A stretch of DNA of 64,000 nt from Bacteroides oleiciplenus YIT 12058 (lineage in GTDB: Bacteria > Bacteroidota > Bacteroidia > Bacteroidales > Bacteroidaceae), in NCBI RefSeq assembly GCF_000315485.1, contig NZ_JH992940.1:955786-1019785 (forward strand). Direction: 5' to 3'. The translations under genes and the position numbers were made by a program. Below are positions 53,969 through 63,624 of the stretch, one piece after another. The stretch's first letter is position 1; the number at the start of each line of letters is the position of its first letter. The notes under the pieces were generated by a model, which searched no databases, was not told the DNA's origin, and saw only the letters and a program-made list of their open reading frames with translations.

Positions 53969-54631
53969 TTACTTCCGGAGCAAGCCTTTCAATTCTTCAC
54001 ACAAACGCTCTTTTACTTCACCGAGCGGCACTTCCCTTTTCAGTTCCTGTTGCAACGAAGTCACCCCTTTATCCACAAAACCGCAGGGGTTGATATAGCT
54101 GAAATACCTCAAATCAGTATTCACATTCAGCGCCAGCCCATGCATGGTGACGAAGTGGCTGCTTCGTACGCCTATGGCACAAATCTTTCGGGCACGTGGC
54201 GTATCACCGTCCAGCCAGACACCTGTAGCTTTCTCCAGACGACCGGCAGCGATGCCATAGGAGGCACAAACGCGAATTACAGCTTCTTCAAGCAAATGCA
54301 CATACTCTTTCAGTCCCAGGGAAAACTCTTCGAGATTCAGGATGGGATAACAAACCAATTGTCCCGGACCATGATAAGTAATATCTCCGCCCCGGTCTAT
54401 ATGATAGAGAGTAGCTCCTATCCGCTGAAGTTGTTCTTCACCCAGCAACATATTTCCTTCTTTTCCGCTACGGCCCAGGGTATAGACATGCGGATGTTCG
54501 CACAAAATGATATGATTCTCATACTCCTCTCCCACCTGTTTGGCATGGATAAGAGCATCAAAACACTCTGTTTGCCGAGTCCACGCTTCGGCATACGGGA
54601 TGATATTCCAGTCTGTTATATTCAGTTTCAT
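53969..54631 (-). CDS. lipB: Octanoyltransferase LipB
   Basis: A 220-residue enzyme that moves octanoate from ACP to lipoyl domains, the first step of lipoate synthesis. It has the family motif RGGDITYHGPGQLVCYPI near residue 80, the lysine and GLALNVNTDL region, and the catalytic cysteine in INPCGFVDKGVTSL near 186. Convergent with the S9 peptidase; its stop is two bases from the repeat array. No lipA is in the window. Confidence 0.95.
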   Translation of the reverse strand: MKLNITDWNIIPYAEAWTRQTECFDALIHAKQVGEEYENHIILCEHPHVYTLGRSGKEGNMLLGEEQLQRIGATLYHIDRGGDITYHGPGQLVCYPILNLEEFSLGLKEYVHLLEEAVIRVCASYGIAAGRLEKATGVWLDGDTPRARKICAIGVRSSHFVTMHGLALNVNTDLRYFSYINPCGFVDKGVTSLQQELKREVPLGEVKERLCEELKGLLRK

Positions 54632-54664
54632 GACGGCAAAGTTAAGATTTTAGGGATAAAATCG

Positions 54665-54672
54665 TATATTTG
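54665..54672 (+). promoter_or_regulatory. Probable -7 element of the AraC-family gene
   Basis: TATATTTG matches TAnnTTTG and lies 21 bp upstream of the ATG at 54694, giving a short leader. Confidence 0.55.
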
Positions 54673-54693
54673 CCGACAGCAAAATGAATAAAG

Positions 54694-55533
54694 ATGAAAC
54701 ATAACTTCCCACAAGTAGATTTGCCAGTCGAAATGCTGGCATGGACGGATGTCACAGAAGATATTCTGAATCTCTATCGCCAGTCATGCCGATTGAAGGC
54801 TTGTATATTTGCACTTTGCACAGAAGGGACGATCAAAGTAACCATCAACCTGATGGAACATGAAATAAAAAAGAACGATTTGGTTATTCTGATGCCGGGT
54901 ACTATTATACAGCTTAATGAGCAAAAAGAAAAGGTACGATTCTGCTTTGTAGGTTTCTCTTCTCATTGTGTCAATGGCATTAATCTGCTGCAAGCCACTA
55001 TGGGATCATTTTCCAAGATATGGGAGAACCCTATTGTCAGCGTCAGCGACTTAGTGTCCTCCTATTTCGTAGATTATTTTGCATTGCTGACACGTATATC
55101 TATATCCCACCCCACCGCTACCAGTACAGCAATGGCACAAAGTGTGCTCCACAGCATTCTACTTGGAATAAACACCCTCTACGCCCGCCATCCGCAAAGC
55201 ATTCTTGCCAAGAGCCGCAAAGAGGAGATTTGCCAAAAGTTCGTACAAATGGTTATCGAGAATTATATGACTGAACGGCGTGCCCAATTCTATGCCGACA
55301 AACTGGGGATTTCATTGCAGCACCTTAGCACCACCGTAAAGCAAGTGACAGGAAGGAATGTGCTCGACATCATTTCGCATGTAGTAATCATTGACGTCAA
55401 AGCACGGTTGAAGTCAACGGATATGACTATCCAGGAGATAGCTTATTCACTGAACTTCCCCAGCGCCTCTTTCTTCGGAAAGTACTTCAAGAGGCACATG
55501 GGGATGAGTCCGTTGGAATATAGAAATAGTTAG
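54694..55533 (+). CDS. AraC-family transcriptional regulator
   Basis: A 279-residue regulator. The N-terminal cupin-like sensing domain spans about 30-120. The C-terminal pair of helix-turn-helix motifs spans about 180-279, with [21 protein letters not shown] and [25 protein letters not shown] followed by SPLEYR. The effector is not evident. It is convergent with the copper ATPase gene and its stop codon overlaps that gene's stop, so it may regulate the copper operon, but the sequence does not prove this. Confidence 0.9.
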   Translation: MKHNFPQVDLPVEMLAWTDVTEDILNLYRQSCRLKACIFALCTEGTIKVTINLMEHEIKKNDLVILMPGTIIQLNEQKEKVRFCFVGFSSHCVNGINLLQATMGSFSKIWENPIVSVSDLVSSYFVDYFALLTRISISHPTATSTAMAQSVLHSILLGINTLYARHPQSILAKSRKEEICQKFVQMVIENYMTERRAQFYADKLGISLQHLSTTVKQVTGRNVLDIISHVVIIDVKARLKSTDMTIQEIAYSLNFPSASFFGKYFKRHMGMSPLEYRNS

Positions 55534-57737
55534 TATCTCAGGCGAAGACTATTCAACACCACCGATACGCTGGAAAATGCCATGGCAGCACTTGCCAACA
55601 TGGGATTCAATAACAGGCCGTTGATGGGATAAAGCAAACCGGCGGCGATAGGAATACCTATCAGGTTGTAGATGAATGCCCAGAACAGATTCTGATGAAT
55701 CAGCCGCACCGTTTGACGGGAAAGGTTGAATGCTTTCGGTAATAGTAGCAAATCCGAGGTCATAAGAGTGACCATCGCCACATCCATTGCAATATCCGTT
55801 CCTTTACCCATGGCAATGCTGACATCTGCACAAGCCAAAGCCTGCGAATCGTTGATACCATCACCTACCATAGCAACCGTTTTTCTCTGAAGCTGAAGCT
55901 GGCGGACAAATTCTTCCTTATCGTCCGGCAAAGCATCGGCAATATACTGGATGTTACCCAATCGCGCAGCAACTGCGGAAGCCGTACGTTCGCCGTCTCC
56001 CGTCAACATACACACCTCAATACCTTGATTACGGAGTTCGCGGACAGCCTCAACGGAAGTTGCCTTTATCTGGTCTTTAATGGCAACAATCGCAAGAAGT
56101 TCATTCTCACGTCCGAAGTAAACGATACTACAGCCATCAGACTCATATTGAGCCAACATTTCGCCTAATACATCGGTAAGAGTGGCATGATAATCCTTCA
56201 AGAGTTTGTGACTGCCTGCCCAGTACTCAGTATGCTGATAAGATACTTTGATACCTTTACCGGTGATGCTTTGAAAACCATCCAAAGTAGCAGGAACGAT
56301 TTGTTCTTCTTCCTGCAAAGTGGTCACGATAGCACTAGCCAACGGATGCTCGGATTTGAGCTCGGCTGCCAGAAGAATGTCTTTATAATGTTCTTCCTGC
56401 GGCTGTGCCCAAAGCCAGCCGGTAACGGTGGGATGGCCTTCGGTCAATGTACCGGTTTTATCCAGTACAACAACATTCACCTTCCGCATCTGTTCCAACG
56501 CAACAGCATCTTTTATCAGAATATGATGGTCGGCAGCTTTACCGATACCTACCATTAAAGCGGTAGGGGTAGCTAATCCCAATGCACAAGGACAGGCAAT
56601 CACCAATACGGAAACTGCCGACAACATAGCATGAGAAAGCATATCTACACCGCCAAAGAACATCCAGATAAAGAATGTCAGGACGGATAAACCTAGTACG
56701 ACAGGAACAAAAACACCTGTTACCTTATCCACAATGCGTTGCACAGGAGCCTTGCTGCCTTGCGCTTCCTGCACCATACGGATGATACGCGCCAGCACCG
56801 TCTCCCCACCTACTTTCTCGGCACGGATAATGAACGAGCCTTTCTGGTTGATGGTTCCTGCCAGTACGTGCGAACCGGTCTTCTTTTCTACCGGAATAGG
56901 TTCGCCGCTAATCATACTTTCATCGACATAAGAGTCACCTTCGGTCAGGAAACCGTCTACAGGGATTTGCTCACCGGGACGGACGCTAACAAGGTCATTT
57001 ATGTTCAGTTGTTCCAAAGGAATATCCTGTTCCTTACCATCACGCACCACACGGGCTATCTTAGGTTGCAAGCCCATCAGCTTACGGATGGCGGTAGAGG
57101 TATTCCCTTTGGCGCGTTCTTCCATCAGTTTACCTGTCAGGACAAAGGCGATGATGACAACGGCGGCTTCGTAATAGACATGAGGTTCCAGCCCGCGGCT
57201 ATACCAGAAGTCGGGGAAGAAAGTATTAAAGACGCTGAACAGGAAGGCAATAGATGTACTTAGTGCAACCAGCGTATCCATATTGCTGCGTCCCAGACGT
57301 GCTTGTTTCCAGGCACCAGTATAAAACGGCGTACCGAACAACACCAGTACAGGGATAGCCAGCACCATCTGTATCTCGTTGGAATAAGGCACATGCATAA
57401 AAACCATAGAAAGCAACAATAAGGGAACAGCAAATATCCACGCTCCTATCACACGCACTTTCAGGCGGCGATAGCGTTTCTGTTGTTCTTCTTCCTGACG
57501 TTCTTCGGCATGTTCTTCCTCAATGATGAGGTCGTAGCCTGCAGCCAACACGGCAGCACGGATTTCGCCGGATGTCAGCTTGTCCGTCTCATAGGAGACA
57601 GACAGTGTATTGGAAGCAAAGTTGACCGAAGCATCCGTGATGCCCACCAACTTGCGAACTGTCTTTTCTACGTTATTGGCGCATCCTGCACAATGCATGT
57701 TCAGCACAGGAAACGTCTGTTTCTTTAAATTACCCAT
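55530..57737 (-). CDS. copA: Copper-translocating P1B-type ATPase
   Basis: A 735-residue inner-membrane ATPase that exports Cu+. A single N-terminal heavy-metal domain has [14 protein letters not shown] (CxxC) near residue 14. Eight membrane segments include the ion-site motif [33 protein letters not shown] carries the phosphorylated Asp and [15 protein letters not shown] the hinge. The ATG at 57737 is preferred to an earlier one at 57794. Last gene of an HYC_CC_PP-TonB-HMA-ATPase run. Confidence 0.93.
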   Translation of the reverse strand: MGNLKKQTFPVLNMHCAGCANNVEKTVRKLVGITDASVNFASNTLSVSYETDKLTSGEIRAAVLAAGYDLIIEEEHAEERQEEEQQKRYRRLKVRVIGAWIFAVPLLLLSMVFMHVPYSNEIQMVLAIPVLVLFGTPFYTGAWKQARLGRSNMDTLVALSTSIAFLFSVFNTFFPDFWYSRGLEPHVYYEAAVVIIAFVLTGKLMEERAKGNTSTAIRKLMGLQPKIARVVRDGKEQDIPLEQLNINDLVSVRPGEQIPVDGFLTEGDSYVDESMISGEPIPVEKKTGSHVLAGTINQKGSFIIRAEKVGGETVLARIIRMVQEAQGSKAPVQRIVDKVTGVFVPVVLGLSVLTFFIWMFFGGVDMLSHAMLSAVSVLVIACPCALGLATPTALMVGIGKAADHHILIKDAVALEQMRKVNVVVLDKTGTLTEGHPTVTGWLWAQPQEEHYKDILLAAELKSEHPLASAIVTTLQEEEQIVPATLDGFQSITGKGIKVSYQHTEYWAGSHKLLKDYHATLTDVLGEMLAQYESDGCSIVYFGRENELLAIVAIKDQIKATSVEAVRELRNQGIEVCMLTGDGERTASAVAARLGNIQYIADALPDDKEEFVRQLQLQRKTVAMVGDGINDSQALACADVSIAMGKGTDIAMDVAMVTLMTSDLLLLPKAFNLSRQTVRLIHQNLFWAFIYNLIGIPIAAGLLYPINGLLLNPMLASAAMAFSSVSVVLNSLRLRY

Positions 57738-57896
57738 ATATATATTGTTTTTTATAAGTTCCGAAAACAATAGAACACAAATTACACGAATCACACAAAT
57801 GCAGGTTTCGCTACAAGTGCGAAGGAGATTCGTATAATTCGCGAAATTTGTGTTCTACCCAGTGTTATAAACAATCTCTACAGGTTGTTTGTTCAA

Positions 57897-58208
57897 TTAC
57901 TTCTTATCCTCTTGCTTCGTCTCCTTCACGAATTCGGCTTCGTAGTTGAACTTCTTGAAACCATCTTTCAGTTTGTCCACATTTGTCTTTTCAGCATCAT
58001 ATGTGATGGAAACTGTTTTCGTTTTCAAGTCTGTAGAGAATTCTTTTACGCCTTTCTCAAATTTAATGTTGCTCTTCACTTTCTTTTCGCAATTTTCGCA
58101 GTGCATCTGGGAAACTTTGAAGACAGCGGTACGGATGTCTTTCGCCATTACTGCCGTTACACTCAATAAAGCTACTACGAGGGCAGCCATCATTCTCTTT
58201 GTTTTCAT
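57897..58208 (-). CDS. Periplasmic heavy-metal-associated (HMA) domain protein
   Basis: A 103-residue exported protein. A signal peptide (about 1-22, ALVVALLSVTAVMAK) precedes one HMA fold with the metal motif SQMHCENCEKKVKSNI (CxxC). A Lys/Glu-rich tail ends it. It is probably a periplasmic copper chaperone that passes metal between the TonB receptor side and the ATPase. It sits between those two genes in the same orientation, with a structured 97-bp spacer upstream. Confidence 0.88.
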   Translation of the reverse strand: MKTKRMMAALVVALLSVTAVMAKDIRTAVFKVSQMHCENCEKKVKSNIKFEKGVKEFSTDLKTKTVSITYDAEKTNVDKLKDGFKKFNYEAEFVKETKQEDKK

Positions 58209-58232
58209 AATTAATTAAGTGATTAATTGTTA

Positions 58233-58286
58233 GTGATGAGTGATTAGCAACTAGTGATGTATTACGTGATACTAATCACTCATCAC
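58233..58286. repeat. 15-bp perfect inverted repeat between the TonB receptor and HMA genes
   Basis: GTGATGAGTGATTAG (58233-58247) is inverted at 58272-58286 over a 24-bp loop. The surrounding sequence is rich in TAGTGA/TGATTA words, some 21 bp apart. No T tract follows, so a role in processing or attenuation between the two operon genes is possible. Confidence 0.6.
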
Positions 58287-58305
58287 CAACCGCTAATCAC
58301 TATTT

Positions 58306-60522
58306 TCAGTTTCTTGCCAAGTTGAATCTCAGCCCAATATACGCTTTCGCCCCATGCATCGGTCCCCACACCATAGTGGCGTCGAAGTTCTCTCCCCACG
58401 GGTTGGAAGCATCTATTATCGGATTTTTCTGTTTAAAGTTCGTCAGATTCTCACCTCCTACATAAACGGACCAGCGACGGAAATAGCGCGTCACCTGCGC
58501 ACTCAGTTGTTGGAAGCTACCATAACGCCGTTCCCATGAAAGACTTCCGTCAGCCAGTTCATAAGGATCAGGCATTCTTCCACCACCATTCAACTGCAAA
58601 GTAGCATCAAACTGCCATAAGCCCAAAGGTGTCTGATAAGAAGCAGTCAGCAAACCTTTATACTTACCGGTAAGCGGCTTTTCCATCAATTTACCGTTGT
58701 AGGTAGTCTTTGCATCCGTCATACGATAGGCGGCTGTCAGTGTCAGACCTTTCAACAACGGATAGTTGGCCTCGATCTGGAACACCTGCGAATAGGAACG
58801 TCCATCCAAATTATAGAAAGCCACTTCATGCGGATTACTATCCATATCCACAACTACCTGTTTCAGGAAATCCGTATAATAGTACTCCGCATTCACATTC
58901 AGCGTCTTGCCAAAAACAGGAATGTAAGTCGATACGCTTGCTCCATAGTTCCATGCCTCTTCCTGATCCAAATGGGAAGCAATCTTCATCTTGCGGCTAC
59001 TTGCCAGAAGGTAGTTGTTCTCCGCCAATACATGCGTATTACGATATCCCTTTCCGGCAGACACACGGAAGTGCACATACTCATTCGGATTATACTTGAC
59101 GTGCGCACGCGGTGTAACAAAGAAACCGTGCTCGCTACTGTAATCTCCACGGAGCCCGCCCATCAGCATCAGTTTATCATTCAGATTGAAGGTATACTGA
59201 ACGTATGCTCCCGGAACGGATTCTTTAACAAACTTCTTCGTCAGCCCGTCTTCCACCTGATTCGTCAATCGGTAGTGCTGGTCGTAACCATCGTAATTAA
59301 AACTCAGTCCGGTAGAAAGACTATGCTGCTTGCTGAATTCCGTTTCAAAAAGCAACGAAGCATAAAAGTTGCTTTGATCCACATCATACAGTTTACGGCC
59401 GTAAGTGGCATCCTGATTATGCAATGTTCCCTGCAAAATCAAGGCAAGGTTCGTATTTTTTTCCTTATTGAATATATAGGCATTCTTGGTAAACGCTTCA
59501 TAACGATTTGTCTTGATACCTATCTCATAAAGGTCGTGAGTCGGAGTTTGTCCATGAGCAGTCTGACCGCTGTTACGCGTTTCCTGCAAAACCTTTATAC
59601 CGGCCTGAAACACATAGTTATCTCCCATATATGCCCAGCGGTTCCAGAAATTATACTGCTCCACACGCGGAATATCAACAAAACCGTCATCATTAGAGTC
59701 GTGAGATTTCGTTTCATTCTCATAATGAGCCAGCAGCGAGGTGCTCCATCGCTTCGACAACTTCACCGTAGCATCCGCATTCGCTTCATAACGGTTTGTA
59801 CTGCTGGCAAAGAGATTTGCCGACACCCAGTCCGCTTCCGGCAACTGCGGTTTCTTGAACTCGACATTAATTTGTCCGGTTATGGACTCATACCCGTTCT
59901 TTACGGACGAGCTACCTTTGCTGACCTGTATGCTCTGCATCCACGGCCCGGGCACATAACCCAACCCATAAGGAGAAGCAGCCCCCCGGAAGTTCGGAAT
60001 ATTTTCGGTCATCATCTGTACATACGTACCGGAGAGACCCAGTAGTTTAATCTGCTTGGCTCCCGTGGCTGCATCCGAGTAGCTGACATCTACAGAAGGA
60101 TTCGTAACGAAGCTCTCCCCCAGATTACAGCAAGCAGCACGCGTCAGTTCGGCACTGCTAATCATATCCTCGTTCATCACACTGGTACGCAGTTTCATCG
60201 TACCCAGTTTACGGGATACGATATTCACTTCATTCAATTCCACCCCTTCATGAAGTACAACATCGAGGTGCTGATTCGCTTTATCCACATGTATCGTGTC
60301 GTTTTCAAAACCGATAAAACTAACTACGAGCATATGGCTGCGGGCAGGCTTATGAATGGAGAAGTTTCCATCTTCATTGGTGGTTACTCCATCAGTGGTG
60401 TTCATCCAAAAGATATTGGCTCCCGGAATAGGTTCGCCGGCAGCATCTTTTACAACACCTGTTACTTGAGCCTGCATAAACTGAAAAGTGAAAAGAAAAA
60501 CTAATAAAAATATATGTTTCAT
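58306..60522 (-). CDS. TonB-dependent outer-membrane receptor, probable copper/metal
   Basis: A 738-residue receptor. The signal peptide (MKHIFLLVFLFTFQFMQAQ) leads into a carboxypeptidase-regulatory-like domain (VTGVVKDAAGEPIPGANIFW) at about 20-100. A plug at about 115-240 contains the Cys pair in LTRAACCNLGESF and KLLGLSGTYVQMM, and a barrel follows to the C-terminal RFNLARN. Its place in an operon with a CxxC HMA protein and a copper ATPase points to copper or a copper chelate. No SusD partner is present, unlike glycan receptors. Confidence 0.88.
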   Translation of the reverse strand: MKHIFLLVFLFTFQFMQAQVTGVVKDAAGEPIPGANIFWMNTTDGVTTNEDGNFSIHKPARSHMLVVSFIGFENDTIHVDKANQHLDVVLHEGVELNEVNIVSRKLGTMKLRTSVMNEDMISSAELTRAACCNLGESFVTNPSVDVSYSDAATGAKQIKLLGLSGTYVQMMTENIPNFRGAASPYGLGYVPGPWMQSIQVSKGSSSVKNGYESITGQINVEFKKPQLPEADWVSANLFASSTNRYEANADATVKLSKRWSTSLLAHYENETKSHDSNDDGFVDIPRVEQYNFWNRWAYMGDNYVFQAGIKVLQETRNSGQTAHGQTPTHDLYEIGIKTNRYEAFTKNAYIFNKEKNTNLALILQGTLHNQDATYGRKLYDVDQSNFYASLLFETEFSKQHSLSTGLSFNYDGYDQHYRLTNQVEDGLTKKFVKESVPGAYVQYTFNLNDKLMLMGGLRGDYSSEHGFFVTPRAHVKYNPNEYVHFRVSAGKGYRNTHVLAENNYLLASSRKMKIASHLDQEEAWNYGASVSTYIPVFGKTLNVNAEYYYTDFLKQVVVDMDSNPHEVAFYNLDGRSYSQVFQIEANYPLLKGLTLTAAYRMTDAKTTYNGKLMEKPLTGKYKGLLTASYQTPLGLWQFDATLQLNGGGRMPDPYELADGSLSWERRYGSFQQLSAQVTRYFRRWSVYVGGENLTNFKQKNPIIDASNPWGENFDATMVWGPMHGAKAYIGLRFNLARN

Positions 60523-60638
60523 ATATCTGAATTCATTGATTAGGGGTACAAAAATAGGATATATGCTGTGCAACAAGGTTGCAAGACTATCCAGCTATCA
60601 AATTAAAAAGAGATCGTGTAAAGAAAATCTCTGTTCTG

Positions 60639-60768
60639 TCCGTACGATCTCCGTAGCGGCTCCATACTATCTCCGTAGCTTCTCCGTACCTTGTCCGTAT
60701 CATCTCCGTACGATCTCCGTACTCTTAGATACGGACAAACTACGGAGGTGATACGGACCGGATACGGT
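60639..60768. repeat. 12-site TCCGTA array with exact 11-bp pitch
   Basis: Eight sites read TCCGTA (site 3 is TCCATA) with starts at 60639, 60650, 60661 and so on to 60716, every 11 bp, spanning 83 bp. After a short gap four inverted sites (TACGGA, last TACGGT) start at 60730, 60741, 60752 and 60763. Forward and inverted sites could form a long interrupted hairpin. It lies between the HYC_CC_PP gene stop (60831) and the TonB receptor start (60522). Confidence 0.9.
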
Positions 60769-60830
60769 TCAAGCATATCTTTGGATAGAACCGGGCAGAA
60801 AGGGAAATACTTTCTGCACATCAATCGAAT

Positions 60831-61238
60831 TTAAATAATGAGAACAGAATATAAAGCCAGATACTGCCTCGAACTGTCAGGATGCGGAGGTATGGCATAC
60901 GACACCTCTTTCAATTCGCCCATAGGCAGGGAGCGTTGGAAATCTGGCAATGCCTCGCAGAAAAGCTGGATGACAGGTACGGTAATAACAGGACTTTCGC
61001 ACGAGTATTTCACCAAGTTTACCTTATAAAAGGTAGCCGTGCAGCCTTCATCTTTGCAAGATTTTTCCGATTTATGAGAAGTTTTATGAGATTTGTGGCA
61101 TTTGGCACAGCCATTGGTGCAGCATGCCTGCGCCGTCTCGCAACGAGCACAACAATAGTGGACAATAGAAACTCCCGCCCCTGCATAAATAACCGTCAGG
61201 GACAGCAAAACTGCCAATATGTAACGAAGTCTCTTCAT
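60831..61238 (-). CDS. HYC_CC_PP family cysteine-rich protein
   Basis: A 135-residue protein. It has an N-terminal signal or membrane segment (LRYILAVLLSLTVIYAGAG), then VHYCCARCETAQACC (the HYC and CC elements), a His/Cys/Lys-rich stretch (HKSHKTSHKSEKSCKDEGC) and a C-terminal Pro-Pro (YAIPPHPDS). It matches the HYC_CC_PP family of small metal-locus proteins. Cys and His density suggests periplasmic copper binding. First gene of the putative copper run, with a promoter word directly upstream. Confidence 0.82.
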   Translation of the reverse strand: MKRLRYILAVLLSLTVIYAGAGVSIVHYCCARCETAQACCTNGCAKCHKSHKTSHKSEKSCKDEGCTATFYKVNLVKYSCESPVITVPVIQLFCEALPDFQRSLPMGELKEVSYAIPPHPDSSRQYLALYSVLII

Positions 61239-61246
61239 ATCCGGTG

Positions 61247-61254
61247 CAAAGATA
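61247..61254 (-). promoter_or_regulatory. Probable -7 element of the copper-run operon
   Basis: The minus strand reads TATCTTTG, 9 bp upstream of the ATG at 61238, so the transcript would be nearly leaderless. No clear -33. Confidence 0.5.
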
Positions 61255-61320
61255 GGCAGATAAAAGCATTCGTGCCTATTATTTTTTCATTTTTTATATG
61301 TTCTATTCGTTAATATGTTC

Positions 61321-61328
61321 TATATTTG
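61321..61328 (+). promoter_or_regulatory. Probable -7 element of the DUF3298 gene
   Basis: TATATTTG matches TAnnTTTG, 50 bp upstream of the ATG at 61378. It is divergent from the copper-run promoter by about 70 bp. Confidence 0.5.
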
Positions 61329-61377
61329 TCGATAGCGAATCGAAAGAGAAATGTTGAATTTAACGAAGAAAGTCCAA

Positions 61378-62229
61378 ATGAAAAAGCAATATGTCAGCCT
61401 ACTTGTCATTCTACTTGCGGCAAGTGGCTTTTTATTTTCTTGCGGTAACACCGTGAACAAAAACGCAGGCGCGTTGGAGTTCGATAGTATACAGGTAAAC
61501 GAGGTCGGACACCTTTTTGGAGACACCGCAAAGCCGAGTTGTAACATCATCATCAACTTTGCTTATGCCAGTAAGTCGACCGACGAAAAGTTGAGAGATA
61601 GTCTGAACACTTATTTCCTCTCTGCTTGTTTCGGCGATAAATACATGACGCTGAAACCGGAAGAGGCGGTGAAACTCTACAAGGAAACTTACATCAAAGA
61701 TTACCTCAAAGATCTGGAACCGATGTATGCCAAGGATGATGCAGAGAAAGAAGATTCTACTGAACTGGTAGCCTGGTATTCTTATTATAAAGGTATCGAA
61801 AGCCACGTACAGTTCTATAAGAAACATTTGTTGGTTTACCGCATCGACTATAACGAGTTCACCGGAGGTGCGCATGGTGTTTATATGTCCACCTTCCTCA
61901 ACATGGATTTGCGTACGCTGAGCCCGGTACGCCTGGATGATATTTTTGTAGGTGAATATAAAGAAGCGCTCACCGACTTATTGTGGAACCAACTCATGGC
62001 AGATAATAAGGCCACTACACGCCAGGAAGTAGAAGAAATGGGCTACACAAGCACCGGGGACCTGGAACCGACCGAAAACTTCTACCTAAGCGACAAAGGC
62101 ATCACTTTCTATTATAATATCTACGAAATCGCTCCCTATGTGATGGGTCCGGTAGAAATCACCTTACCTTATGAAATCATGTCGCACCTGCTGAGCGATG
62201 AAAAAGGGGTGTTAATTATGAATTCTTAA
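61378..62229 (+). CDS. DUF3298/DUF4163-type lipoprotein
   Basis: A 283-residue protein from the ATG at 61378 with a lipoprotein signal (LVILLAASGFLFSCGN, Cys near residue 22). The body fits DUF4163 plus DUF3298, related to the PdaC/RsiV C-terminal fold: YRIDYNEFTGGAHGVYMSTFLNMDLRTLSPVRLDDIF and the final ITFYYNIYEIAPYVMGPVEITLPY. Members are thought to bind cell-wall ligands. A longer start at 61351 would hide the signal peptide. Confidence 0.85.
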   Translation: MKKQYVSLLVILLAASGFLFSCGNTVNKNAGALEFDSIQVNEVGHLFGDTAKPSCNIIINFAYASKSTDEKLRDSLNTYFLSACFGDKYMTLKPEEAVKLYKETYIKDYLKDLEPMYAKDDAEKEDSTELVAWYSYYKGIESHVQFYKKHLLVYRIDYNEFTGGAHGVYMSTFLNMDLRTLSPVRLDDIFVGEYKEALTDLLWNQLMADNKATTRQEVEEMGYTSTGDLEPTENFYLSDKGITFYYNIYEIAPYVMGPVEITLPYEIMSHLLSDEKGVLIMNS

Positions 62230-62312
62230 TTATTAAATATTAACTCTATGCAGATTCATAATTCCGGCTCACAATTAATAATTAATAGTTTATATTTTAT
62301 ATTTAAATAAAC

Positions 62313-62933
62313 ATGGAAATCATTCTAAAGTACTTCCCGGACCTCACAGAGGCGCAGAAGCAGCAATTCGCGTCCCTCTATGACCTCTATACGGACTGGA
62401 ATGCAAAAATAAACGTTATATCCCGTAAAGACATCGAAAACCTGTACGAACACCACGTACTCCATTCATTGGGCATAGCTAAAATCATCAGCTTCAAACC
62501 CGACACCCGCATCATGGACCTGGGTACAGGCGGCGGTTTTCCGGGCATTCCCCTTGCCATCCTATTTCCTGAAGTGAAGTTCCACCTCGTTGACAGTATC
62601 GGTAAGAAAGTACGCGTAGCCACGGAAGTTGCGAACAGTATAGGGCTGAAAAACGTTACTTTCCGCCATGCACGGGCTGAGGAAGAGAAACAATTATTCG
62701 ATTTTGTCGTGAGCCGTGCCGTAATGCCGCTTGCGGACTTACTGAAAATCATCCGCAAGAACATTGCTCCCCAACAGCACAATGCCTTGCCAAATGGATT
62801 GATTTGTCTGAAAGGTGGTGAACTGGCAAACGAAGCCATGCCTTTCAAACACAAAACCATGATGTACGACCTGAAAGATTACTTTGACGAAGAATTCTTT
62901 GAAACAAAGAAAGTAGTCTACGTGGCACCCTGA
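62313..62933 (+). CDS. rsmG: 16S rRNA (guanine527-N7)-methyltransferase
   Basis: A 206-residue SAM-dependent methyltransferase (GidB). The glycine-rich SAM motif MDLGTGGGFPGIPLAILFP lies near residue 66, with acidic VDSIGKKVRVA after it and the ARAEE segment near 125. It modifies G527 of 16S rRNA; loss gives low-level streptomycin resistance in other bacteria. It lies 31 bp upstream of the MBL hydrolase on the same strand. Confidence 0.95.
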   Translation: MEIILKYFPDLTEAQKQQFASLYDLYTDWNAKINVISRKDIENLYEHHVLHSLGIAKIISFKPDTRIMDLGTGGGFPGIPLAILFPEVKFHLVDSIGKKVRVATEVANSIGLKNVTFRHARAEEEKQLFDFVVSRAVMPLADLLKIIRKNIAPQQHNALPNGLICLKGGELANEAMPFKHKTMMYDLKDYFDEEFFETKKVVYVAP

Positions 62934-62964
62934 TTGCAAAAGTAATGACTAACATATACCTATC

Positions 62965-63603
62965 ATGAAAATAAAAAGGTTTGAGTTTAATATGTTCCCC
63001 GTGAACTGTTATGTTCTGTGGGACGACACCCTTGAAGCTGCCGTGATAGATCCCGGCTGCTTTTATGAGGAGGAAAAACAAGCGTTGAAGAATTTCATCA
63101 TAAAGAATGAACTGAACGTGAAACACCTCCTCAACACGCATCTCCATCTGGACCACATCTTCGGAAATGCTTTTATGGTCAAAGAATTCGGGTTACCGAT
63201 AGAAGCTAACAAGGCTGATGAATTCTGGATTGACGAAGCTCCGAAACAAAGTCGCATGTTCGGGTTCCAATGGAACGAAATACCGGCACCGATAGGTCAC
63301 TATCTGCATGACGGAGACATTATCACCTTTGGTAACACAACACTTGAAGCCATCCACGTGCCGGGACACTCACCGGGTAGCCTCGTTTATTATTCTGCCG
63401 AAGACCACTGCATGTTCTCCGGCGATGTACTCTTTCAGGGAAGCATCGGACGTGCCGACCTCACCGGTGGTAATTTCGATGAACTGAAAGAGCATATTTG
63501 CAGTCGCCTGTTCGTACTGCCCAATGAGACAATTGTCTATCCGGGACATGGCGCACCAACCACCATAGGCATTGAAAAGGCAGAAAACCCATTCTTTAGA
63601 TAA
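62965..63603 (+). CDS. Metallo-beta-lactamase-fold hydrolase (glyoxalase II-like)
   Basis: A 212-residue MBL-fold enzyme with the di-metal motif THLHLDHIFGN (HxHxDH) near residue 56, HVPGHSPGSLVYY near 130, FSGDVLF near 152 and the last His in VYPGHGAPTTIG. The single-domain length fits the hydroxyacylglutathione-hydrolase-like subgroup, but Bacteroides generally lack glutathione, so the substrate is probably another thioester. It precedes gcvP by 21 bp. Confidence 0.9.
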   Translation: MKIKRFEFNMFPVNCYVLWDDTLEAAVIDPGCFYEEEKQALKNFIIKNELNVKHLLNTHLHLDHIFGNAFMVKEFGLPIEANKADEFWIDEAPKQSRMFGFQWNEIPAPIGHYLHDGDIITFGNTTLEAIHVPGHSPGSLVYYSAEDHCMFSGDVLFQGSIGRADLTGGNFDELKEHICSRLFVLPNETIVYPGHGAPTTIGIEKAENPFFR

Positions 63604-63624
63604 ACTTTAAAAACAGATACTATC

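Noticed and set aside
60639..60768. Replication origin or plasmid iterons
   Set aside because: No initiator gene or AT-rich unwinding region is adjacent, and the sites do not match a DnaA box. The array sits within a metal operon.
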